Below are positions 1-5,676 of a stretch of DNA of 12,454 nucleotides, one piece after another. The stretch is taken from the NCBI GenBank assembly GCA_964480425.1, contig CAYZPY010000070.1, positions 1 to 12,454 of the forward strand, in the 5' to 3' direction. Every line of letters begins with the position of its first letter. Position 1 is the stretch's first letter. The notes beneath the pieces were generated by a model, which was given only the letters and a program-made list of their open reading frames with translations, ran no database searches and was not told the origin of the DNA. A program made the translations under genes and the position numbers. Source of the stretch: CAYYMD01 sp964480425. Its GTDB lineage: Bacteria; Planctomycetota; Phycisphaerae; SM23-33.

Positions 1-65
1 AACCCATTTTCATCAAACACTTGCAAATTGCTCTAAAAAACCCCACAGTTTGAGCAGTTTTTTGC

Positions 66-94
66 TTGACAAATACCGCACTTTGGGGTAGGTA
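66..94 (+). promoter_or_regulatory. Weak candidate promoter for the PEP-CTERM gene
   Basis: A perfect -35 hexamer TTGACA lies at 66-71. At the 17-bp spacing the -10 position reads TAGGTA (89-94), which matches the consensus TATAAT at only two of six bases. The -35 box sits in AT-rich DNA upstream of the first gene and abuts the left arm of a 13-bp inverted repeat (71-83). The call rests almost wholly on the -35 box, and an upstream promoter outside the window is equally possible. Confidence 0.3.
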
Positions 95-168
95 ATCACG
101 ATATTCACTGAACGCGGCAGGTTCCATTTTTTATTTCGTTAAGTCTTTGCTCGATAAGTGCGGTATTT
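71..168. repeat. 13-bp perfect inverted repeat, arms 71-83 and 156-168
   Basis: The left arm AAATACCGCACTT (71-83) is the exact reverse complement of the right arm AAGTGCGGTATTT (156-168), with 72 bp between them. The arms include the 9-mer AAGTGCGGT. The left arm lies where a promoter spacer would be, so the repeat could act as paired operator sites. It could also fold in RNA if transcription begins further upstream. Function unknown. Confidence 0.7.
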
Positions 169-183
169 TTAAGGAAGAGGAAA

Positions 184-211
184 GTCTCCGCGCTGTGGCT
201 CGGCCGGGGAC
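184..211 (+). other. GC-rich leader hairpin upstream of the PEP-CTERM gene
   Basis: GTCTCCG (184-190) pairs with CGGGGAC (205-211) with one G-U wobble. Inside it, GCTG (192-195) pairs with CGGC (201-204) around a TGGCT loop, with a single bulged C at 191. The hairpin ends 12 bases before the Shine-Dalgarno AAGGAG (224-229), so it could stabilise or regulate the leader. It does not match any riboswitch I can name. Confidence 0.45.
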
Positions 212-236
212 GCAACCAGTAGAAAGGAGAACGCTC

Positions 237-1019
237 ATGAACAGTATACAGGTGTTATTGTTGGCGGCGGGGGTGTTGCTTCTCGTTTCGTTGACGTCGG
301 CGCACGAGTTTATAAATCCCCCGGAAACAGACGATGTGATTGTCCCTCCCGACGGTTGGGAATCGTCGTTCCCGTACCAGCGGAACGTCATGGTCGACTT
401 CGGGACCAATCCGGACACCTGGCCGGACCCGGGTGCGAACGACGAAATTCCCTCCGCCTATCAGGACGACGCCGTGGATTTCCAGGACGGCGACAATTAC
501 GCGCTCCAGGGAACCAACGACCCCGACTGGAAGGATTCCGACTGGGGCGCCGGCGACGGTGTCGAATGGTTCGACGACGACCCCACACAGCAGACGACAC
601 GCCAGGGGATGATAGGATTTTATGACGCCGAAAGTCAGGACGGCTTCATCGTCCTGCACCTGGACAACGATCCCGTCGCCAGGCCGTTAAAGCACTTCTA
701 CCTGGAGATGGAATTGTTCAGCGCCGGCGGGGGCAACCTTGGAATGCCGGATTACGACCTGTCCGTGGGCGACGTTACCGACTACAACGTCACCACCGAG
801 GTCACCAGCGACGGATGGACCCGGATGAACGTGTGGGTTGAGTTCCAGCCCAATCCCGAGTGGGAGGAAATGAGTCTGGATTTCTTCACCAGCCCCACCG
901 CCTCGAGCACCGTGCTGGTGGACTACATCCACATCGCCACCGAGTGCGTGCCCGAGCCGGCCACGATGACGATGCTGGCCATAGGCGCCGTGGCGCTTAT
1001 CAGGCGACCGAGGCGTTAG
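237..1019 (+). CDS. PEP-CTERM sorting domain protein (secreted)
   Basis: This 260-residue protein starts at 237, where AAGGAG (224-229) lies 7 bases upstream. The longer in-frame start at 147 has no such site and would bury the signal peptide. Residues 1-22 form a Sec-type signal peptide (MNSI then a Leu/Val-rich core ending LTSA). The mature part is acidic, rich in Asp, Trp and Pro, and has no catalytic motif I recognise. The C terminus has the canonical exosortase signal: VPEPA (238-242), a short hydrophobic helix, then the basic tail RRPRR. In this family the protein is exported, cut near the PEP motif by a membrane exosortase (EpsH/XrtA type), and usually delivered to the envelope or exopolysaccharide matrix. 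No exosortase gene lies in the window. The gene stands alone and is followed by a strong terminator. The sorting signal is secure, but the specific role is unknown. Confidence 0.88.
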   Translation: MNSIQVLLLAAGVLLLVSLTSAHEFINPPETDDVIVPPDGWESSFPYQRNVMVDFGTNPDTWPDPGANDEIPSAYQDDAVDFQDGDNYALQGTNDPDWKDSDWGAGDGVEWFDDDPTQQTTRQGMIGFYDAESQDGFIVLHLDNDPVARPLKHFYLEMELFSAGGGNLGMPDYDLSVGDVTDYNVTTEVTSDGWTRMNVWVEFQPNPEWEEMSLDFFTSPTASSTVLVDYIHIATECVPEPATMTMLAIGAVALIRRPRR

Positions 1020-1040
1020 GCGATATTACATGCCACACAC

Positions 1041-1078
1041 AGGGCGCGCCCGCACTCGCAGGCGCGCCCTTTATTTTT
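1041..1078 (+). terminator. Rho-independent terminator after the PEP-CTERM gene
   Basis: A perfect 10-bp stem AGGGCGCGCC (1041-1050) and GGCGCGCCCT (1061-1070) encloses a 10-base loop and is followed by TTATTTTT (1071-1078). It starts 21 bases after the stop codon of the PEP-CTERM gene. Confidence 0.9.
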
Positions 1079-1083
1079 CTGCG

Positions 1084-1099
1084 GGAACCGGTCGGTTCC
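1084..1099. promoter_or_regulatory. Operator-like dyad upstream of the aldo/keto reductase promoter
   Basis: GGAACCG (1084-1090) and CGGTTCC (1093-1099) form a perfect 7-bp dyad with a 2-bp centre. It ends 7 bp before the -35 box at 1107, so its centre lies about 50 bp upstream of the predicted transcription start. That position suits an activator or a repressor. The 2-base centre is too short for an RNA hairpin loop unless the inner pairs open, which favours a DNA-level site. No regulator gene is adjacent. Confidence 0.4.
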
Positions 1100-1106
1100 G
1101 CGCCGC

Positions 1107-1135
1107 TTGACATTGCACCTGTGCGCCAATAACAT
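1107..1135 (+). promoter_or_regulatory. Sigma-70 type promoter of the aldo/keto reductase
   Basis: A perfect TTGACA (1107-1112) is separated by 17 bp from TAACAT (1130-1135), which matches four of six consensus -10 bases including the key first two and the last. Predicted transcription start is near 1142. That puts the alternative ATG at 1141 at the transcript edge and supports translation from 1195. Confidence 0.7.
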
Positions 1136-1151
1136 TTCTTATGAGCAGAAA

Positions 1152-1170
1152 CGGGCCGGTGGTCGGCCCG
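1152..1170 (+). other. 5' UTR hairpin of the aldo/keto reductase
   Basis: CGGGCCG (1152-1158) and CGGCCCG (1164-1170) form a perfect 7-bp stem with a GTGGT loop. It lies about 10 bases into the predicted transcript and 15 bases before the Shine-Dalgarno GAGG (1186-1189). It is most simply an mRNA-stabilising structure. A regulatory role cannot be judged from sequence. Confidence 0.5.
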
Positions 1171-1194
1171 AGTGGTAAAGTCAGCGAGGTTATC

Positions 1195-2232
1195 ATGGCA
1201 CAGACAGAATTCAGGATCGCCGACGACGGCGTGGACCCAAATCAGGTTCCTCAGCGCACGCTGCACACCGGGGCGAAGATTCCCGGCATCGGTCTGGGCA
1301 CGTTCGGCTCGGACCGCTTCAGCGCAGAAGACATCGCCAAGGCCGTTATCGGCGGAGCGTCGGTGGGCTACCGCCACTTCGACTGCGCATCGGTCTACGG
1401 AAACGAGCACCTCATCGGCGAATCTCTCAAAACCATCCTCGACAGCGGCCTGATAAAACGCCAGGAACTCTGGATAACCTCCAAACTCTGGAACGACCGG
1501 CACGGCGTGGGCAACGTCATCCCCTCCTGCAAGCAGTCGCTAAAGGACCTCGGGCAGGACTACCTCGATTTGTACCTCGTCCACTGGCCTTTCCCCAACT
1601 ATCATCCCCCCGGCGCCGATCCGGACTACCGCTCGCCCGACGCCCGTCCCTACATCCACGAGGAGTACATGGAAACCTGGGGACAGATGGAAAAACTCGT
1701 CGAGCAGGGACTGGTCCGCCACATCGGAACCAGCAACATGACCATCCCCAAGTTGAAACTCGTCCTGCGCGACGCGAACATCAAGCCCGCCTGCAACGAG
1801 ATGGAGCTGCACCCGCACTTCCAGCAGCCGGAATTCTTCAAGTTCTGCATGGACAACGGCGTCCGGCCCATCGGCTTTTGTCCCATCGGCTCGCCGACCC
1901 GCCCCGACCGCGACAAGACCGAAACCGACACCGTCGACATTGAGGACCCGGTCATCGTTCGCATCGCAAAGCGCCTCGGCGTGCACCCTGCCGTGATGTG
2001 CGTCAAGTGGGCCGTCCAGCGCGGGCAGATCCCCATACCATTCTCCATCTACCGCAACGAGTACCTCAGCAACCTCCAGTGCACCGTCTCCGAGCCGCTC
2101 AGCGACGAGGAGATGCAGGCAATCGCAGCCATTGACCGCGGCTGCCGACTCATTAAAGGTCAGGTCTTCCTCTGGCGGGGCGCGGAGTCGTGGCAGGACC
2201 TGTGGGACATCGACGGCGAAATAACGCAGTGA
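1195..2232 (+). CDS. Aldo/keto reductase (cytosolic, AKR family)
   Basis: This is a 345-residue NAD(P)H-dependent oxidoreductase of the aldo/keto reductase (TIM barrel) superfamily, which reduces aldehydes or ketones to alcohols. The start at 1195 has GAGG five bases upstream, whereas the in-frame ATG at 1141 has no ribosome site and sits at the predicted transcript start. Signature segments run in family order: GIGLGTFG (31-38), FDCASVYGNE (62-71) with the catalytic Asp63 and Tyr68, TSKLWND (95-101) with catalytic Lys97, and LVHWPF (128-133) with catalytic His130. GTSN (178-181) and NEMELHP (201-207) follow. The whole Asp-Tyr-Lys-His tetrad is intact. It has no signal peptide, so it is predicted cytosolic, unlike the second reductase at 9729. 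The length is slightly above the usual 280-330 residues owing to N- and C-terminal extensions. The substrate cannot be named. It has its own promoter and terminator, so it is likely monocistronic. Confidence 0.92.
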   Translation: MAQTEFRIADDGVDPNQVPQRTLHTGAKIPGIGLGTFGSDRFSAEDIAKAVIGGASVGYRHFDCASVYGNEHLIGESLKTILDSGLIKRQELWITSKLWNDRHGVGNVIPSCKQSLKDLGQDYLDLYLVHWPFPNYHPPGADPDYRSPDARPYIHEEYMETWGQMEKLVEQGLVRHIGTSNMTIPKLKLVLRDANIKPACNEMELHPHFQQPEFFKFCMDNGVRPIGFCPIGSPTRPDRDKTETDTVDIEDPVIVRIAKRLGVHPAVMCVKWAVQRGQIPIPFSIYRNEYLSNLQCTVSEPLSDEEMQAIAAIDRGCRLIKGQVFLWRGAESWQDLWDIDGEITQ

Positions 2233-2290
2233 AATATCAGCAGGCGCCCCGTCGCGCCGCCACAGGTTACGCGAATAATACTTGGTAATG

Positions 2291-2322
2291 AAAAAAGTGG
2301 CCCCGTTTCGGGCGGCGGCCAC
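2291..2322 (-). terminator. Terminator-like hairpin facing the minus strand
   Basis: Read on the minus strand, GTGGC (2322-2318) pairs with GCCAC (2301-2297) around an inner CCCG-AAA-CGGG hairpin with a bulge, followed by six T (2296-2291). No minus-strand gene ends here, so it may insulate against antisense transcription or be part of a composite structure with the terminator 12 bases on. Confidence 0.4.
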
Positions 2323-2333
2323 ACCAAACATGG

Positions 2334-2364
2334 GTCGGCGGCGTTCCTGCGCCGCCGACTTTTT
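2334..2364 (+). terminator. Rho-independent terminator region after the aldo/keto reductase
   Basis: A perfect 10-bp stem GTCGGCGGCG (2334-2343) and CGCCGCCGAC (2350-2359), with loop TTCCTG, is followed by TTTTT (2360-2364). It lies about 100 bases beyond the reductase stop codon. It is also the first hairpin of the dispersed repeat described next. Confidence 0.8.
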
Positions 2365-2405
2365 CGACGGCGAGTTCTACGCGACGGCGCCGGAACGCCG
2401 CCGCG
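2334..2405 (+). repeat. Two-hairpin dispersed repeat, copy A
   Basis: Hairpin 1 is 2334-2359: a 10-bp stem with a 6-base loop TTCCTG. A 20-base spacer (2360-2379) leads to hairpin 2 at 2380-2405: CGCGACGGCG and CGCCGCCGCG around loop CCGGAA, with one A-C mismatch. CTTTT follows. Copy B at 12276-12347 has exactly the same 26-20-26 geometry. By hand count 50 of 72 bases match, including 35 of 40 stem bases. Gapped similarity continues about 25-30 bases downstream (shared GCCGTGC). Members of this kind are usually intergenic palindromic repeats (REP/BIME-like) or non-autonomous mobile elements. Which applies here is unknown. Confidence 0.75.
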
Positions 2406-2532
2406 CTTTTAGACGGTAACGCCGCCGTGCACCATTCTCGGATAATCAACAAGCCATTCGGCCGCTTGCCCTACGCTTGCCCGCCTGGTCTGTTGTCGGG
2501 TCCTAAACCTGCGGTCTGCCTGCTTACGAACC

Positions 2533-2561
2533 TTGAAATACACACCGGGAGGCGACATAAT
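2533..2561 (+). promoter_or_regulatory. Sigma-70 type promoter of the TPR/LamG-like gene
   Basis: TTGAAA (2533-2538), a 17-bp spacer and CATAAT (2556-2561) each match five of six consensus bases. Predicted transcription start is near 2568, which leaves a leader of about 135 bases before the ATG at 2703. Confidence 0.6.
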
Positions 2562-2702
2562 AATTTTGCGAAATATTTTTTGTTCGGGAACGATAGTCGA
2601 GTCGAATTGAAGCGTCGAAATTTTAAATGCCCCTGCCACATCGCATGCGAAACGTCGAACCGTCGCGTTTGTTTTAAATAAGAGACACCCGGAGCCGAAG
2701 GC

Positions 2703-4358
2703 ATGAGACGGAAAACCGCAGCCGGCATACTCGTGGCGGTCTTAATGTCGCAATACAGCGGCGCGCTCGGCGCCGACGCCGAGGAGGACTATCGCGCAAT
2801 CTTCGGGTCCCAGGCCGACAAGGTCGCCGCCAGTGCCACCACCGCAGACGACGTGGAGTTCGCAGAAAAACTTATCGAGGCCGCCGGCAACGCCTCGGAC
2901 TCACCCGAACTTCAAATCATATTATGCCGCAAGGCATACGAGTACGGCGTGCGTAATCCCGCCGGTTACGACACCGCCATGGGCGCGGTTAAGATGCTCC
3001 TGGAAATCGCCCCCGACCGCTTTGAAAAGTGGAAGGAGAAAGAACTGGCGATTTTTCATCTTCGTTATCGCTCCGCGGGGGACGACAATCGCGACCAGGA
3101 GGCGTCCCGGTACATATCGGCCCTTGGAGATATGGGCGACGCAAAGACCAGGTCCGGGAAATACAAAGAGGCCCTGGAATATTACACCAAAGCGCTCCAG
3201 GTGGCCGCCTCAATCAAGTCTCCGCTCCGGGCGTCATTCCGTCGAAAGGCCCGCCGCATGAATGAGGTTCTGCGCCAGCAATCACGCGCAAAGGCGCTTG
3301 AGCGGATGCTTCGCAAGAATCCCGACAAGACGGCGGTCCGACGCACGCTTGTGATGATCTACGTGGTGGAACTGGACCGTCCACAACAGGCGTCCGAGCA
3401 CCTCGGCAGCGAACTCGACGAAGTATTGCGGAGTTACGTGCCACTGGCGGCGAAGGACATCGGCGAGATTTCCCAGGCCGGTCGCCTGGAACTGGCCAAG
3501 TGGTACGAGTCCCTGGTCGAGGAAGGCAGCCGGTACGGAAAGGTGAACGTTTTGAACCGCGCCGCCTCTTACTACAGGCGATACATCGAACAGGCAAAGA
3601 AGAAGGACGCCGGCTATCTGCAGGCCAAGGCCGGTCTGGACAGGGTGGAGGATGAGTTGATCCGCCTTGGCGGGGGCGCGCGTGCGGTGGAATTATTGAA
3701 AGGCGCCACGGTGGCGATGTCGTTCGAGAAAGGCACGTTCTTCAAGCGCGAAGAACAGATTTACACCCGCGACCTTAGCAGCAGGGATAATCACGGGCAG
3801 GTTCACGGCCTGAAGCCCACCGGCGGTGTTGCGGGCGACGCTCTGAAATTCGACGGCAAGGGATTCGTGTACGTCAAGAACGACAAGTCGGTGCAGATTA
3901 CCGGCGACCAGACGGTGGCAATGTGGCTGAGACCCGATAATTTCACCCAGCGGCGCAATCCTTTCGGAAAGGCCTACGGCGGCGAAGGCGCCATGACGAT
4001 CGAAAAGGACGGCTCGATAAATTATTACTGCGGGCAGTCCGGTTCGAACATGTCCCCGTACCAGGCGTTTGGCATGACCGACAAACTACAAAAGGGTCGA
4101 TGGGCGCACGTGGCCGTGGTGCGCGACGTCGGCGCCAAGACCGTCACGTGGTATAAAAACGGCGCCACGACGAACCGCTATAAAATTAAAACCGCGACCG
4201 TCAAGGCGTCTTCGTATCCCGTGCTCATCGGGCGTGGCTATACTTACAGGTTCCAGGGCCTGATAGACGAGTTCGGCATGTGGTCGCGCTGCCTGGACGC
4301 CGAGGAAATCAGGGCGTTATACAAACTGGGCGCCAACGACTTTCCGCTGGGCGGCTGA
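2703..4358 (+). CDS. Secreted TPR protein with C-terminal LamG-like domain
   Basis: This is a 551-residue protein with no enzyme motif. The start at 2703 has GGAG (2691-2694) eight bases upstream. Residues 1-24 form a Sec signal peptide (MRRK, then a hydrophobic stretch, cut near ALGA). Residues 30-330 are mostly helical, with a clear tetratricopeptide unit around 137-170 (GDAKTRSGKYKEALEYYTKA) and further TPR-like helices up to about 300. Residues 335-547 read as a concanavalin A-like/LamG domain, with the typical elements LKFDG (381-385), VAMWLRP (405-411), WAHVAVVRD (467-475), WYKNG (483-487) and GLIDEFGMW (519-527). LamG-like domains bind sugars or proteins at the cell surface, and TPRs bind proteins, so an envelope scaffold or carbohydrate-binding role is plausible. 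The fusion is common in Planctomycetota. The gene converges on corA with only 19 bases between the ends. The specific ligand is unknown. Confidence 0.82.
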   Translation: MRRKTAAGILVAVLMSQYSGALGADAEEDYRAIFGSQADKVAASATTADDVEFAEKLIEAAGNASDSPELQIILCRKAYEYGVRNPAGYDTAMGAVKMLLEIAPDRFEKWKEKELAIFHLRYRSAGDDNRDQEASRYISALGDMGDAKTRSGKYKEALEYYTKALQVAASIKSPLRASFRRKARRMNEVLRQQSRAKALERMLRKNPDKTAVRRTLVMIYVVELDRPQQASEHLGSELDEVLRSYVPLAAKDIGEISQAGRLELAKWYESLVEEGSRYGKVNVLNRAASYYRRYIEQAKKKDAGYLQAKAGLDRVEDELIRLGGGARAVELLKGATVAMSFEKGTFFKREEQIYTRDLSSRDNHGQVHGLKPTGGVAGDALKFDGKGFVYVKNDKSVQITGDQTVAMWLRPDNFTQRRNPFGKAYGGEGAMTIEKDGSINYYCGQSGSNMSPYQAFGMTDKLQKGRWAHVAVVRDVGAKTVTWYKNGATTNRYKIKTATVKASSYPVLIGRGYTYRFQGLIDEFGMWSRCLDAEEIRALYKLGANDFPLGG

Positions 4359-4377
4359 CGCCTCCGCGCTGCGCTCC

Positions 4378-5466
4378 TCAGAGCCACCTTTTTTTGCGGA
4401 AGTACATGATCATAATCAGCGCCACCACTGCCATCACCGCCAGCGCTGCCGGGTATCCGAAGTACCACTTCAACTCCGGCATGTTCAGCGGCGAGGCGCC
4501 CGTCTCGAAGTTCATCCCGTATATGCCGGCGATGAATGTCAGCGGAATGAAAATCGTGGCGATGATGGTCAGCACCCTCATGACCTCGTTGGTGCGGTTG
4601 GAGATGCTCGACATGTACGTGTCGCGCAGAGACGAGAGCATCTCGCGACAGGTCTCGGCGGTGTCGATGGACTGTATGGCGTGGTCGTAAACGTCTCTGA
4701 TATATAGCTTTATATTGCCACTTACAAGCGGCGACTCCACTCGCTGCAGCGAGCTTATCATCTCGCGCACCGGCCAGACCGCCCGACGCAGAAACAATCC
4801 CTCGCGCCTGAGGTGGTGGATTTCGCCCAGCATCCGCGGTGTCGGATGCGTCATGGTGCGGTTCTCGAGTGTCTCGAGTTTGTCGCTGATCTTCTCCAGG
4901 ACGATGAAGTACCCGTCCACCACGGCGTCGAGCAGACAGCAGGCCAGGTAGTCGCCGCTCATCCTGCGGATCCGACCCTGGCTGTTCCTTATTCGCTGAC
5001 GGATGGACTCGAACACGTCGCCGGGCCTCTGCTGAAACGACAGCACGAAGTTCCTGCCCAGCACCAGACTGACCTGCTCGACGGTCATCTCGTCCCGCGC
5101 CTGGTTCCACTGGAGCATCTTGAGGACGATAAATATGTATTCGCCGAAGTCCTCCATCTTGGCCCGCTGGGAGGTGTTGAGGATGTCCTCATGGACCAGC
5201 GTGTGCAGGCCGAAGTCATCCGCCAGCGACTTTACGATGCCGGTGTCGTGTATTCCGTCGACGTTGATCCACGTGACGGTTGGCAGATCCCTGAAGGGCC
5301 TGCACTTGTCGGGCGATTCGGGGCGGCTTTGGCGAAAGTTTTCGGCGTCGTAGTCGATGACTGTGATGTTGACCGGCTCGGTCTTTTCCTCGCCCAGATA
5401 GACCGGCGTTCCGGGCGGCATGTATTTCTTTTTGAGGGGTCCCTTAATCAGATCGCGTATTTTCAT
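4378..5466 (-). CDS. corA: CorA-type divalent metal ion (Mg2+/Co2+) channel
   Basis: This is a 362-residue inner-membrane channel of the CorA family, which forms a pentamer and imports Mg2+ (also Co2+ or Ni2+). The start at 5466 has GAAAGG seven bases upstream. The longer reading frame to 5631 adds 55 residues without a ribosome site or family likeness. Residues 1-290 form the cytoplasmic sensor domain, including the long charged helix region (about 150-290). TM1 spans about 297-316 and ends with the selectivity motif YGMNFE (316-321, GMN at 317-319). TM2 spans about 338-356, followed by the basic C-terminal tail RKKRWL. The order sensor, TM1, GMN, loop, TM2 and basic tail is diagnostic. Length is typical. 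It is transcribed divergently from the DUF6599-like operon and convergently with the LamG-like gene. I see no Mg-responsive leader. Family assignment is secure. Exact ion preference is not shown by sequence. Confidence 0.95.
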   Translation of the reverse strand: MKIRDLIKGPLKKKYMPPGTPVYLGEEKTEPVNITVIDYDAENFRQSRPESPDKCRPFRDLPTVTWINVDGIHDTGIVKSLADDFGLHTLVHEDILNTSQRAKMEDFGEYIFIVLKMLQWNQARDEMTVEQVSLVLGRNFVLSFQQRPGDVFESIRQRIRNSQGRIRRMSGDYLACCLLDAVVDGYFIVLEKISDKLETLENRTMTHPTPRMLGEIHHLRREGLFLRRAVWPVREMISSLQRVESPLVSGNIKLYIRDVYDHAIQSIDTAETCREMLSSLRDTYMSSISNRTNEVMRVLTIIATIFIPLTFIAGIYGMNFETGASPLNMPELKWYFGYPAALAVMAVVALIMIMYFRKKRWL

Positions 5467-5586
5467 GATATGGCCTTTCGGATAATTTTTTCCGTCCCGC
5501 CCGCCCGTGTGTGCGGTTTCATAATATGCGGACGATTTTAATTTTTCGCGCCCGTCTCCACAAGCGCCCGGCGGGGCGGAATTTAG

Positions 5587-5616
5587 TTGAATAATACGCC
5601 CGCAGCGATCTATAGT
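5587..5616 (+). promoter_or_regulatory. Sigma-70 type promoter of the DUF6599/DUF362/NapHG-like operon
   Basis: TTGAAT (5587-5592), an 18-bp spacer and TATAGT (5611-5616) give four and five consensus matches. Predicted transcription start is near 5623, about 50 bases before the first gene at 5673. It lies in the 206-bp divergent region shared with corA. Confidence 0.65.
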
Positions 5617-5652
5617 GGAGCTAATGCACAACGTTATTTGCCGATTGAGTTT

Positions 5653-5676
5653 ATGAACGCACTCGAAAATTTATGA
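5653..5676 (+). CDS. Possible 7-codon leader ORF coupled to the DUF6599-like gene
   Basis: ATG at 5653 opens a seven-codon frame (MNALENL). Its TGA stop (5674-5676) overlaps the start of the next gene (ATG 5673-5675) as ATGA. The downstream gene lacks an obvious Shine-Dalgarno, so reinitiation after this short frame could explain its translation. The mini-frame itself has only a weak site upstream. It may be chance, and no function for the peptide is implied. Confidence 0.3.
   Translation: MNALENL

Larger units (their letters stand above)
2233..2702. other. 470-bp intergenic region
   Basis: No convincing gene is seen on either strand. In order it holds a hairpin with a T-tract on the minus strand (2291-2322), the terminator of the aldo/keto reductase (2334-2364), a two-hairpin repeat that includes that terminator (2334-2405), and a promoter (2533-2561). 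A leader of roughly 135 bases then runs to the next gene. The leader is AT-rich around 2570-2620 and contains several GTCGA pentamers, with no fold I recognise. Confidence 0.7.

Noticed and set aside
172..188. RNase P RNA-like string GAGGAAAGTC in the leader of the first gene
   Set aside because: The short string resembles a conserved RNase P RNA element, but the other conserved elements are absent and the space before the gene is far too short.
147..236. N-terminal extension of the PEP-CTERM gene to an ATG at 147
   Set aside because: It would overlap the leader hairpin and inverted repeat, lacks a ribosome site, and would put 30 charged residues before an otherwise perfect signal peptide. 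The ATG at 237 has AAGGAG at proper spacing.
1141..1194. Start of the cytosolic aldo/keto reductase at 1141
   Set aside because: It lies at the predicted transcription start of TTGACA-17-TAACAT and has no Shine-Dalgarno. The extra 18 residues are not family-like.
2427..2728. Short reading frames in the 2233-2702 gap on both strands
   Set aside because: They have no ribosome site, no recognisable family and ordinary non-coding composition. One starts inside the repeat.
4378..5110. Long reading frames on both strands overlapping corA (for example 4813-5541 plus and 4244-5110 minus)
   Set aside because: They are in other frames of a confidently identified corA, lack ribosome sites and show no family motifs. 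They are typical GC-rich shadows.
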